This document shows, piece after piece, positions 8,238 through 14,174 of a DNA stretch of 14,460 nt. The notes beneath the pieces are model-generated. The model worked only from the letters and a program-made list of their open reading frames with translations, had not been told where the DNA came from and ran no database searches. Location: positions 1 through 14,460 of the forward strand of contig PHAH01000011.1 of assembly GCA_002841655.1 (NCBI GenBank), in the 5' to 3' direction. The stretch is from Candidatus Falkowbacteria bacterium HGW-Falkowbacteria-2 (lineage in GTDB: Bacteria; Patescibacteriota; Patescibacteriia; Patescibacteriales; UBA12465). The translations under genes were made by a program, and so were the position numbers. Each line of letters starts with the position of its first letter. Position 1 is the stretch's first letter.

Positions 8238-9005
8238 TTATATAGTTTCTAAAGCGATAACTTCCTGAGATAAATTGAGATAGGCTTTGGCACCGCTCGA
8301 TTTAGGATCGTAGTGTAAAATACTTCTGCCAAAACTCGGTGCCTCTGCTAATTTCACGCTGCGCGGAATGAGCGATTCAAATACCTTGCCTGGGAAAAAT
8401 TTCTTCAACTCTTCAAGCACTGCTCCTGAGAGCTTATTACGACGATCAAACATTGTCACCACCGCCCCCATTATTTCCAAATTAGGCTTCAGATTATCAC
8501 GAACAAGATTAACGGTTTCAAGTAACTGCCCTAGACCTTCAAGCGCATAGTATTCACTTTGGATTGGAATAAGCACACAATCGGCTGCCACCAAGCTGTT
8601 AATTGTCAGCAATCCTAAAGAAGGTGGCCCATCAATAATAATATAATCATAAGCGGCTCTTACTTCTTCAAGCATAAGAGCTAAACGGAATTCACGATTC
8701 TCTAGTGTTACCATTTCAATGCCGGCCCCCGCTAAAGAAACAGTCGCCGGTGCCACGCTATATCCTGGCTGAGAGGTTTTCTGAATAACCGAAGAGAGAG
8801 ACCTTTGTCCTAGCAAAGCCTCATAGATGCCGGCCTCGAGCTTTTGATGCTCGACACCCAGCCCTGAGGTCGCGTTAGCTTGGGGGTCAAGATCAACTAA
8901 AAGCACCTTCTTGCCGGCTTCGACTAGGTACGCGCCCAGATTAACGGTAGTGGTGGTTTTACCCACCCCTCCCTTTTGATTGACGATGGCAATTATCTTT
9001 CCCAT
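8238..9005 (-). CDS. parA: Chromosome-partitioning ATPase ParA (Soj type)
   Basis: A 255-aa ATPase that binds the nucleoid and works with ParB to separate origins. The deviant Walker A motif is KGGVGKTT (11-18) with the signature lysine K11. DLDPQAN (38-44) is the switch region, and YIIIDGPPS (121-129) holds Walker B D125. IPRSVKLAEAPSFG (213-226) is the basic region associated with non-specific DNA binding. It lacks the extra N-terminal helix-turn-helix of plasmid P1/F-type ParA, which fits a chromosomal Soj. It is first in the parAB operon. Its promoter shares -35 bases with the divergent tRNA-Leu promoter and carries a palindrome over the -10, which suggests regulation. Confidence 0.96.
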   Translation of the reverse strand: MGKIIAIVNQKGGVGKTTTTVNLGAYLVEAGKKVLLVDLDPQANATSGLGVEHQKLEAGIYEALLGQRSLSSVIQKTSQPGYSVAPATVSLAGAGIEMVTLENREFRLALMLEEVRAAYDYIIIDGPPSLGLLTINSLVAADCVLIPIQSEYYALEGLGQLLETVNLVRDNLKPNLEIMGAVVTMFDRRNKLSGAVLEELKKFFPGKVFESLIPRSVKLAEAPSFGRSILHYDPKSSGAKAYLNLSQEVIALETI

Positions 9006-9054
9006 ATAGAAAAACGGGCAATCTTACTTAAAAATCATAATCCTTTACGCCCGG

Positions 9055-9074
9055 ATACGATTATTATATCGTAT
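9055..9074. promoter_or_regulatory. Palindromic operator candidate over the parA -10
   Basis: ATACGAT (9055-9061) and ATCGTAT (9068-9074) form a perfect 7-bp inverted repeat with a 6-nt spacer. It covers the parA -10 and the expected transcription start (about 9056), where a bound protein would block transcription. It does not resemble the consensus parS. The binding protein is unknown. Confidence 0.5.
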
Positions 9075-9091
9075 ATGCTTTTCTTTGACAA
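9063..9091 (-). promoter_or_regulatory. Promoter of the parAB operon
   Basis: On the minus strand TTGTCA (9091-9086), a 17-bp spacer and TATAAT (9068-9063). Transcription would start near 9056, giving a leader of about 50 nt before the parA ATG at 9005. Its -35 overlaps the -35 of the divergent tRNA-Leu promoter. Confidence 0.7.
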
Positions 9092-9113
9092 TTGATTCTT
9101 AATTTATTATACT
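9085..9113 (+). promoter_or_regulatory. Promoter of the tRNA-Leu / LAGLIDADG transcript
   Basis: TTGACA (9085-9090), a 17-bp spacer and TATACT (9108-9113). Transcription would start near 9120, about 14 nt before the tRNA. No further promoter or terminator lies before the endonuclease gene at 9228, so both should be on one transcript. Confidence 0.8.
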
Positions 9114-9133
9114 AAACTTCGTAATAATTAGAG

Positions 9134-9217
9134 GCCCGGATGTCGGAACTGGTAGACGAACACGACTCAAAATCGTGCGGCCGCGAGGCCATGAGGGTTC
9201 GAATCCCTCTCTGGGCA
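9134..9217 (+). tRNA. tRNA-Leu, anticodon CAA
   Basis: An 84-nt class II tRNA. The acceptor GCCCGGA (9134-9140) pairs with TCTGGGC (9210-9216) with one G-T pair, followed by discriminator A9217. The D-arm is TCG/CGA with GGTAGA in the loop. The anticodon stem CACGA/TCGTG encloses CTCAAAA, giving anticodon CAA (9168-9170), which reads UUG. The long variable arm GGCC-GCGA-GGCC is typical of tRNA-Leu. The T-arm is GAGGG-TTCGAAT-CCCTC (9193-9209). The terminal CCA is not encoded (ACAA follows the acceptor). The anticodon loop is uninterrupted, so there is no intron. Confidence 0.96.
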
Positions 9218-9227
9218 CAATAATAAG

Positions 9228-9797
9228 ATGATCTTAGACAAAGAAAATCTTGCGTACGTTATCGGGGTAGCTATCGGAGATGGAAACCTTTCTAATCCGA
9301 ATGGACGCGCTACTCGTCTGAGGGTCACATGTGATAAGCAATACCAAAAAATTATCGAAAGAATTTGCACGTCGCTTAATAAATTACTGCCTACCAATAA
9401 AGTATCAATAATCAATCGCGCAGAACATTATTGCGATATTAGCTGTTATTCAAATAAATGGGAATCTTGGCTCGGATGGAAGGCCGGAGGAGGGCCAAAG
9501 TACTCACAGAACGTTTCAGTGCCTGAGTGGATTATAGCTGATTCCAAATATTGCGTAGCTTGCTTAAGAGGATTACTAGAAACCGATGGCTCAATATATT
9601 TCGACCGTGGTTACAAGATGATCAATTTCGTTACAGTAATACCGACTCTTGCTCAAAATGTAACTAAAATGATAACCAAGTTAGGATATTCTTCAAATGT
9701 TTATAGAATCACAACCACTCCGAGACCGCGTTTCACAATAAGAATCGCAAAAGATGTAGATTCATTCATCGAAAAAATTCAACTATCCAAAGATTAA
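9228..9797 (+). CDS. LAGLIDADG homing endonuclease-like protein
   Basis: A 189-aa protein with two LAGLIDADG motifs: AYVIGVAIGDG (residues 9-19, acidic D18) and CLRGLLETDG (112-121, D120). Two motifs in one chain fit a monomeric endonuclease that makes a staggered cut at a long, asymmetric target. Each half continues into the expected beta-rich DNA-binding segment (for example TRLRVTCDKQYQ; INFVTVIPTLAQ). Both acidic residues are present, so it may be active. It is free-standing: no intron or intein sequence surrounds it, and it starts 10 nt after the mature 3' end of tRNA-Leu, with which it appears to be co-transcribed. No Shine-Dalgarno is visible. A terminator follows the stop immediately. 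It could alternatively have been retained as a regulator of the LAGLIDADG fold; the catalytic residues favour an endonuclease. Confidence 0.85.
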   Translation: MILDKENLAYVIGVAIGDGNLSNPNGRATRLRVTCDKQYQKIIERICTSLNKLLPTNKVSIINRAEHYCDISCYSNKWESWLGWKAGGGPKYSQNVSVPEWIIADSKYCVACLRGLLETDGSIYFDRGYKMINFVTVIPTLAQNVTKMITKLGYSSNVYRITTTPRPRFTIRIAKDVDSFIEKIQLSKD

Positions 9798-9820
9798 AGA
9801 GACCCTTCAGGGTCTTTTTT
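9798..9820 (+). terminator. Intrinsic terminator after the LAGLIDADG gene
   Basis: GACCC (9801-9805), loop TTCA, GGGTC (9810-9814), with A-T extension on both sides and six T residues. It starts immediately after the stop codon. Confidence 0.92.
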
Positions 9821-9834
9821 GTTTATCTTCAACA

Positions 9835-9863
9835 TTGACAATCTGCAAGTATTATGATATTTT
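9835..9863 (+). promoter_or_regulatory. Promoter of the 173-aa orphan gene
   Basis: TTGACA (9835-9840), a 17-bp spacer and TATTTT (9858-9863). It lies 14 nt after the previous terminator and gives a leader of about 33 nt. Confidence 0.65.
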
Positions 9864-9901
9864 AACTTGAAACACAAGTACGCACCTTAAATCACACCAC
9901 C

Positions 9902-10423
9902 ATGACAAAAGAAGACTTTTGGCGGCTCTACGACAAATACGTGGATAGCGGAAATTACCAATACCTCCCTGAGCTTTCAGAGGGTCTAGCTGAATTAGAA
10001 ACACCTAACAGAGTCAATCAGCTAAAACATTCTCTTAGAGGCTGGAAGAAGATATTAGCCTGGCAAGTTACAAGAAATCAGACATTCATTCATGCTAATG
10101 ACCATCGATTTTATCTTGAAGCGCATGAGATCATCATGTGGCACCAACATTGGGACAGGGATATGTATATTTCTCGTATTCCATCTTTAGAACTAGTTTC
10201 TGGCGCCTATCTCAATCCAAGCAATAAATTGTCTCTCGAAGATGAGGATAATTATTCCGAGAAAGAATGGAACGAGATTATAATCCATCGGACATTTACC
10301 GACGAACGTGGCTTATATCTGCCACTATTTGAAAAACGTGACGTCCTATTCCTTCTTAAGAAATTTATGGATGAATGCAGGGATAATGCAATCGCCAAAG
10401 CAACTGAAAATTTCTGGCCCTGA
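9902..10423 (+). CDS. Uncharacterised soluble protein
   Basis: A 173-aa protein that I do not recognise. No signal peptide or transmembrane segment is seen. It is rich in charged and aromatic residues, with several tryptophans (FWRLYDKY at the start; IIMWHQHWDRDMY near 97-110; ENFWP at the very end), and looks mainly alpha-helical. A His/Trp-rich patch (HANDHRFYLEAHEIIMWHQHW, about 64-84 onward) could bind metal or nucleic acid, but no family motif supports that. The ATG at 902 of this unit follows CACCACC and has no Shine-Dalgarno. The gene has its own promoter and terminator, so it forms an independent unit between the LAGLIDADG and methyltransferase genes. Coding status rests on length, open frame, promoter and terminator. 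Confidence 0.75.
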   Translation: MTKEDFWRLYDKYVDSGNYQYLPELSEGLAELETPNRVNQLKHSLRGWKKILAWQVTRNQTFIHANDHRFYLEAHEIIMWHQHWDRDMYISRIPSLELVSGAYLNPSNKLSLEDEDNYSEKEWNEIIIHRTFTDERGLYLPLFEKRDVLFLLKKFMDECRDNAIAKATENFWP

Positions 10424-10427
10424 TCCT

Positions 10428-10453
10428 AAAAGGCTCCTCTTGAGTCTTTTTTT
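10428..10453 (+). terminator. Intrinsic terminator after the 173-aa gene
   Basis: AAAAGGCTC (10428-10436), loop CTCTT, GAGTCTTTT (10442-10450) with one G-T pair, then more T residues to 10453. It begins 4 nt after the stop codon. Confidence 0.88.
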
Positions 10454-10466
10454 AATTAACCCATTA

Positions 10467-10495
10467 TTGACATTAATACGCCCTCACTCTAAGAT
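10467..10495 (+). promoter_or_regulatory. Promoter of the methyltransferase gene
   Basis: TTGACA (10467-10472), a 17-bp spacer and TAAGAT (10490-10495). It lies 13 nt after the preceding terminator. Transcription would start near 10502, leaving a leader of about 38 nt without evident structure. Confidence 0.7.
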
Positions 10496-10539
10496 TGTGT
10501 TTCATTCAATAATAGTCCTTCACAACAAATCTATAGATC

Positions 10540-11115
10540 ATGGAAAAAACTAAGTTAAAGACAAAACAACTTCTTGGTAGCCATTTACATGGTCATCCAA
10601 GCAATGACGCTGAAAGATTCGTCGAATATCTTAAAGATGAAAAATTTTGCGGAAAAATTATCGAACTTGGCATAGGCTCAGGAATCAACACCGATTACTT
10701 TCGGAAACAAGGATTCAAATGTATTGGAGTTGATGTTGATAATAATGCTATCATCAAAGCCAAAATCAGTTACCCGGTAGCAGACTTTCGTCACAGCTCA
10801 AATGGCTGGAGATTAACCGAAGCCGATGAATCAGTGGACGCCTTCTTTGTAAAGAATTTTAATAAGAGTGAAGAGGCTGCTGACCGACTCCTAGAAATCA
10901 GGCGATGCCTGAAACCAGACGGAATTCTATTTATCCAATTCTATCTACCATCTAGTCTAGATGAGCTTGGTAAGTCGCACATAGAGGAAGAATATATTAA
11001 CCGCCTCATGTCATACTTTAAATTAGTCAAACGACTTAAATACTGTCGCCTTCGAAGTATGCCCACTCAATTCCTTTCAATCCTGGAATTTATCGTCAAA
11101 AAGAATAAGTATTAA
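10540..11115 (+). CDS. Class I SAM-dependent methyltransferase, substrate unknown
   Basis: A 191-aa Rossmann-fold methyltransferase. Motif I is IELGIGSGI (41-49). The acidic residue that binds the SAM ribose is D65 or D67 in GVDVD. ADFRH (81-85) follows in the motif III region, ADESVDAFFVKN (95-106) is the motif IV strand, and LRRCLKPDG-like RRCLKPDGILFIQF (121-134) is the usual strand after it. Motif IV lacks an NPPY/DPPY signature, so an N6-adenine or N4-cytosine DNA methyltransferase is unlikely; small-molecule, protein or RNA substrates remain open. The N-terminal cap (about 1-35) is short. It is a single-gene unit with its own promoter and terminator; no Shine-Dalgarno is seen. No partner in the window shows what is methylated. 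Confidence 0.85.
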   Translation: MEKTKLKTKQLLGSHLHGHPSNDAERFVEYLKDEKFCGKIIELGIGSGINTDYFRKQGFKCIGVDVDNNAIIKAKISYPVADFRHSSNGWRLTEADESVDAFFVKNFNKSEEAADRLLEIRRCLKPDGILFIQFYLPSSLDELGKSHIEEEYINRLMSYFKLVKRLKYCRLRSMPTQFLSILEFIVKKNKY

Positions 11116-11117
11116 TT

Positions 11118-11145
11118 AATAAGAGCCAAATTATGGCTCTTATTT
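11118..11145 (+). terminator. Hairpin terminator after the methyltransferase gene
   Basis: AATAAGAGCC (11118-11127), loop AAATTAT, GGCTCTTATT (11135-11144), a perfect 10-bp stem starting just after the stop codon. The U-tract is interrupted (TTATTTAT), so termination may be partial. Confidence 0.78.
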
Positions 11146-11151
11146 ATACTA

Positions 11152-11180
11152 TTGACATTTATCAATAAATATGATATGCT
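11152..11180 (+). promoter_or_regulatory. Promoter of the multi-pass membrane protein gene
   Basis: TTGACA (11152-11157), a 17-bp spacer and TATGCT (11175-11180). Transcription would start near 11187, giving a leader of about 100 nt, much longer than for the other genes here. The leader contains a candidate structured element. Confidence 0.75.
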
Positions 11181-11186
11181 TGACTA

Positions 11187-11252
11187 ATGGTTTAGGATAC
11201 CATCGCCGTACCTGGCGGGCCTTTCTAAAGAAGGCTTACATAAAAAATCCTA
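11187..11252 (+). ncRNA. Candidate structured 5' leader with pseudoknot (riboswitch-like)
   Basis: Starting at the predicted transcription start, ATGGT (11187-11191) pairs with ACCAT (11199-11203), closing a 7-nt loop TTAGGAT. Six loop bases, TAGGAT (11193-11198), are complementary to ATCCTA (11247-11252), which would form a pseudoknot. Between the two lie hairpin CGCC-GTACCT-GGCG (11204-11217) and hairpin GGCCTT...AAGGCT (11218-11236, one G-U pair). If the first hairpin does not form, TAGGAT/ATCCTA could instead close a three-way junction. The layout, compact with a loop-to-3' pairing, is that of a metabolite-binding leader. I could not match it to a known riboswitch class. There is no terminator hairpin or Shine-Dalgarno between it and the ATG at 11289. 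Confidence 0.4.
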
Positions 11253-11288
11253 CAGCTAACCCAAGTTATTTAACAAATACCTTCAGAA

Positions 11289-12551
11289 ATGAAAAATTAT
11301 CTGATTAACTATGCAGCCTGGATAGGATTATTCCTTGTTGGATTTGCAATCGTCGCGGTCTATTTCTTCATGACCCGCTTCTTCCCCGGAACTCTTAATG
11401 AAATTGCGACTTTGATTTCGTTATTAGTTATTGTAACCATAGCTAGAAAAAAATTTAGCTACTACATTGAAAAAATTGATTACTTTGGTCGGAAGCTTGA
11501 CTTCTATCCCACATCTGTTCTCGATTTCTTTTTAATCACTGCGGTGTATTTCACTTTTACTGTTTTTGCAAATGATCATGGAAGTAATCACCAACTGCCT
11601 ACGTATGCCTGGATTACAATTCTGACTATTCTAGTGATTTTCCCATTGTTTTTTAAAAAAAATCAACCTTGGGAAACAAGCGTCTTCATCACAACCACCT
11701 TCTATTTCTTACTTGCGATGTTCAAGAATTACGACTCTCAGTTCATATGGATGATTGCCGTGCCATATCTAATTGTCATGGAACTCATGAATGATCTCGT
11801 AAATGGTGAAGGAATGTTTCATGCAAATAGGGCTTCTCGCAGCATTTGGATAACCGTTCTAGCTACTTGTGCGGTCCTTACAATAATTCAGTTCTGGGCA
11901 CCAATCACCTCTTTCTATTATTTAGTTGTCTCCAGTATAACCTCAATATTATCCCTTTCTTTTTTTGGGATGAGACTTATATGGATTCTTGCGGCAATCG
12001 GAGTGTTTTTAATAACCAATACGGTGATTAAACAAATGAAAAGGAAAAATAGAAAAAAGGTGTTAGCACTGCAGAAAGCTGAAGAAGAAGCTCAAAGGAG
12101 AGCAGAAGCAGATGCTAAAAGAAAACAAGAAGCCGCTGAACGGGAAAGAAAGGAAAAAGAACTATTTGACAGTGTCATAGAACAGCTTAAATCAGGCAAT
12201 GGCAGCTGGGCAAAAGTCAGAAAAATTTATCCATTTGATATCAGTGATGTGCCTCCAGCTTACTGGCACAACATCTTAGCTATCTCGCTAAAAGATCTCA
12301 TCACGGTATCCACCCTGAAGTGTCAACTGGTATGGGATGATGATGAATTGCGCTTTGCATTAAATCAGATAAATGCAATAGCACTTAAGAGTTTCAATGA
12401 TGAAATACTGAAGCTCGCTTCTGATGCACTCCTCAAATTTGAAAACTATCTCGTCTCTTTCGACGATACCTACATCGGTAAAGATGTATTAAATCGTCGA
12501 ATCGCAACCTACTGCGGTGACATCCGAAACTTGCGTGTTAACTCGCAGTAA
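11289..12551 (+). CDS. Multi-pass membrane protein with coiled coil and soluble C-terminal domain, function unknown
   Basis: A 420-aa protein. About eight or nine hydrophobic segments span residues 9-247 (roughly 9-29, 37-53, 77-94, 106-122, 130-146, 151-168, 185-203, 208-226 and 229-247). A strongly charged helix follows at 248-291, with KAEEEAQRRAEADAKRKQ as its core, likely a coiled coil or a rigid stalk on the cytoplasmic side. Residues 292-420 form a soluble, mixed-charge domain I do not recognise; it contains two cysteines (C345, C409) and ends without a basic tail. I see no transporter, kinase or protease motif. The gene is the last unit of the plus-strand segment, with its own promoter, a structured leader candidate and a terminator. 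A membrane sensor or anchoring role is conceivable but unsupported. Confidence 0.8.
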   Translation: MKNYLINYAAWIGLFLVGFAIVAVYFFMTRFFPGTLNEIATLISLLVIVTIARKKFSYYIEKIDYFGRKLDFYPTSVLDFFLITAVYFTFTVFANDHGSNHQLPTYAWITILTILVIFPLFFKKNQPWETSVFITTTFYFLLAMFKNYDSQFIWMIAVPYLIVMELMNDLVNGEGMFHANRASRSIWITVLATCAVLTIIQFWAPITSFYYLVVSSITSILSLSFFGMRLIWILAAIGVFLITNTVIKQMKRKNRKKVLALQKAEEEAQRRAEADAKRKQEAAERERKEKELFDSVIEQLKSGNGSWAKVRKIYPFDISDVPPAYWHNILAISLKDLITVSTLKCQLVWDDDELRFALNQINAIALKSFNDEILKLASDALLKFENYLVSFDDTYIGKDVLNRRIATYCGDIRNLRVNSQ

Positions 12552-12576
12552 ACAATTCAAATGTATTAAAACAACT

Positions 12577-12607
12577 AAGAGCGCCCATTATTACGGCGCT
12601 CTTTTCT
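12577..12607. terminator. Intrinsic terminator between convergent genes
   Basis: AAGAGCGCC (12577-12585), 9-nt loop, GGCGCTCTT (12595-12603), followed on the plus strand by TTCTTTT. It ends the membrane-protein transcript. On the minus strand the tail after the stem (AGTTGTTTT) is weak, so it may only partly serve the converging coiled-coil gene that stops at 12631. Confidence 0.87.
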
Positions 12608-12630
12608 TTTATCTTCTTTAATTTTCTTAT

Positions 12631-12984
12631 CTATTTCATCTTTTGAAATCTCACTGTGAACAATGGCTCGTATTCAACTTGATTTTCATCTACTACTTTC
12701 ACAGGCTCACCTTTAGTGAGCTGTGTAAGGGCGATATCACTCAACATCTGCTTATCGCCAGCGATATTTAGTTTCAATCCCTCTAATTTATCAAACTCTG
12801 CCTTTAAGTCTGCTTGCACCGAGGCTTCAATTTGCTTCTTTTTAATCTTCATCGCATCAAGTTCTTGAATTACTTCATGGTAGTTGCCGTTCACTGCCAG
12901 AGCTTCGCGATACATCTTCTTCAACTCACGCTGAGTCTTCTGTTGTTCTTGTAAGCGCATAAAAACTTCGTTCAATTGGGACAT
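12631..12984 (-). CDS. Small coiled-coil protein, function unknown
   Basis: A 117-aa protein. Residues 1-70 are a charged heptad-like helix (LNEVFMRLQEQQKTQRELKK..., IQELDAMKIKKKQIEASVQ), predicted to form a coiled coil or helical hairpin. The last 40 residues are less helical and end in VEYEPLFTVRFQKMK. No signal peptide or transmembrane helix is seen. The name is descriptive only; small proteins of this type occur in candidate-phyla genomes. It has its own extended -10 promoter between itself and the mnmA terminator, so it is not part of the dtd-mnmA operon. No Shine-Dalgarno precedes the ATG at 12984. Confidence 0.8.
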   Translation of the reverse strand: MSQLNEVFMRLQEQQKTQRELKKMYREALAVNGNYHEVIQELDAMKIKKKQIEASVQADLKAEFDKLEGLKLNIAGDKQMLSDIALTQLTKGEPVKVVDENQVEYEPLFTVRFQKMK

Positions 12985-13016
12985 AGATAATGAAAATTAG
13001 TGTTAAGAATATGAAA

Positions 13017-13025
13017 ATTATAGCA
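13017..13025 (-). promoter_or_regulatory. Extended -10 promoter of the coiled-coil gene
   Basis: On the minus strand TGCTATAAT (13025-13017), a TGn extension joined to a perfect TATAAT. No good -35 lies at the proper spacing (the position falls in the A-run of the mnmA terminator), which fits an extended -10 promoter. The leader would be about 27 nt. Confidence 0.55.
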
Positions 13026-13039
13026 CAGATAAATCAAAA

Positions 13040-13067
13040 CAAAAAAGGGCCGAAATGGCCCATTTTT
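13040..13067 (-). terminator. Intrinsic terminator of the dtd-mnmA operon
   Basis: GGGCC (13047-13051), 5-nt loop, GGCCC (13057-13061), followed on the minus strand by TTTTTTGTTTT. It lies about 16-40 nt after the mnmA stop codon. The T-run on the other side gives it a possible plus-strand activity too. Confidence 0.9.
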
Positions 13068-13082
13068 ATTGACTAAAATAAT

Positions 13083-14174
13083 TTACGCAATTACACCACC
13101 ACCCAGAATCCTTCGCCCCTTATAGAAGACGGCACTCTGTCCAATCGTCACTGCTCTTGTCGGCTTCGTTAGTGATACTAAAACTTCATTTGTCTTCTTC
13201 CCTTTCTTCACTATGCAGGCAACTGGAGCGTGACCATAGCGAATAACGACCTGACATTGCAAAGGCAAGGTTGGTTTTTTCTTATCCGTCCAATTAACTG
13301 AGTGGACAGTGAAGTCTTGGCGATACAATAATTTGTCGTCCCAAGTACGGACAACCCACAGGGTATTATTCTTGAAATCCATCTCCGCAACATAGTAGGG
13401 GCCAGTGCCGCCAATTTCAATGCCGCGTCTTTGTCCAACAGTATAGAGTGGCAACCCTTCGTGTCTACCAACCTCAACACCATCTTCGCGACGCTTAATC
13501 GGGCCGGGTTTCATTTTGAGATATCTTTTCAAGAAGATATTATGAGGTCCAGATAGGAAACAAATATCCTGGCTCTCTGACTTAGAAGCCGTAGGTAGGC
13601 CATGCTTAGCAGCAATAGCGCGTACTTGTGGTTTGGTGTAATTGGCTAATGGAAAGTATAGGCGCTTTAGTTCCGCCTGGGTGAAGGTGTATAAAAAATA
13701 TGACTGATCCTTAGCATCATCTTTCGCCTTAAATATTCTGGTTTCACCATCTACATCCATTCTTTTTAAGTAGTGACCACTAGCAAGGCCATCATAGCCT
13801 AGAGCGCGGGCATGCTTGAGAAGTAACCCCAACTTAATCTTCTTATTACAAACCACACAAGGATTAGGGGTGCGCCCAGCCTTATATTCTGCCAAAAAGT
13901 AATCGACAACTGCTTCCTTAAACTCATTGGCAAAGTTGAAAGAATACATTGGTATACCAATTTTCGTCGCCACTGTTTTGGCATCATTAAATGATTCCAG
14001 TGAGCAACACTTGTTCTCAGACTTATCCGGCGCGTTTTCATCTTTCCAAAAGTGCAAAAAAACACCGGCGACATCATGTCCCTGGTTCTTTAATAATTGG
14101 GCGGCAACCGAAGAATCAACTCCGCCCGACATCGCCACTAATATCTTTAATTTTTTATTCTTATTCTTTATCAT
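13083..14174 (-). CDS. mnmA: tRNA-specific 2-thiouridylase MnmA
   Basis: Adds sulfur at C2 of U34 in tRNA-Lys, -Glu and -Gln, using ATP to adenylate the base and a cysteine persulfide as sulfur carrier. The 363-aa length is normal. The PP-loop SGGVDSS (16-22) binds ATP. The catalytic cysteine pair is C106 in NPCVVCN (104-110) and C205 in SQDICFL (201-207). GHYLKR (133-138), KDQSYFLY (155-162) and YTVGQRRG (244-251) are the usual conserved segments, and the C-terminal beta domain is complete. C109 in NPCVVC plus C56/C57 are extra cysteines. The ATG overlaps the dtd stop (ATGA, 14174-14171), so translation is probably coupled; no separate promoter is seen. Confidence 0.97.
   Translation of the reverse strand: MIKNKNKKLKILVAMSGGVDSSVAAQLLKNQGHDVAGVFLHFWKDENAPDKSENKCCSLESFNDAKTVATKIGIPMYSFNFANEFKEAVVDYFLAEYKAGRTPNPCVVCNKKIKLGLLLKHARALGYDGLASGHYLKRMDVDGETRIFKAKDDAKDQSYFLYTFTQAELKRLYFPLANYTKPQVRAIAAKHGLPTASKSESQDICFLSGPHNIFLKRYLKMKPGPIKRREDGVEVGRHEGLPLYTVGQRRGIEIGGTGPYYVAEMDFKNNTLWVVRTWDDKLLYRQDFTVHSVNWTDKKKPTLPLQCQVVIRYGHAPVACIVKKGKKTNEVLVSLTKPTRAVTIGQSAVFYKGRRILGGGVIA

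Noticed and set aside
7359..9091. parS site near parAB
   Set aside because: No match to the 16-bp TGTTTCACGTGAAACA palindrome was seen by eye in the window; the palindrome at 9055-9074 is unlike it.
9134..9217. tRNA intron or integration (att) duplication at tRNA-Leu
   Set aside because: The anticodon loop is uninterrupted, and no second copy of the tRNA 3' end was found in the window; no integrase gene is present.
9167..9415. Minus-strand open frame across the tRNA 3' half and the LAGLIDADG start
   Set aside because: It overlaps a clear tRNA and a gene with two family motifs, and has no promoter or family resemblance.
10308..10553. Plus-strand open frame bridging the 173-aa gene and the methyltransferase
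   Set aside because: It crosses a strong terminator and a promoter and overlaps two better-supported genes.
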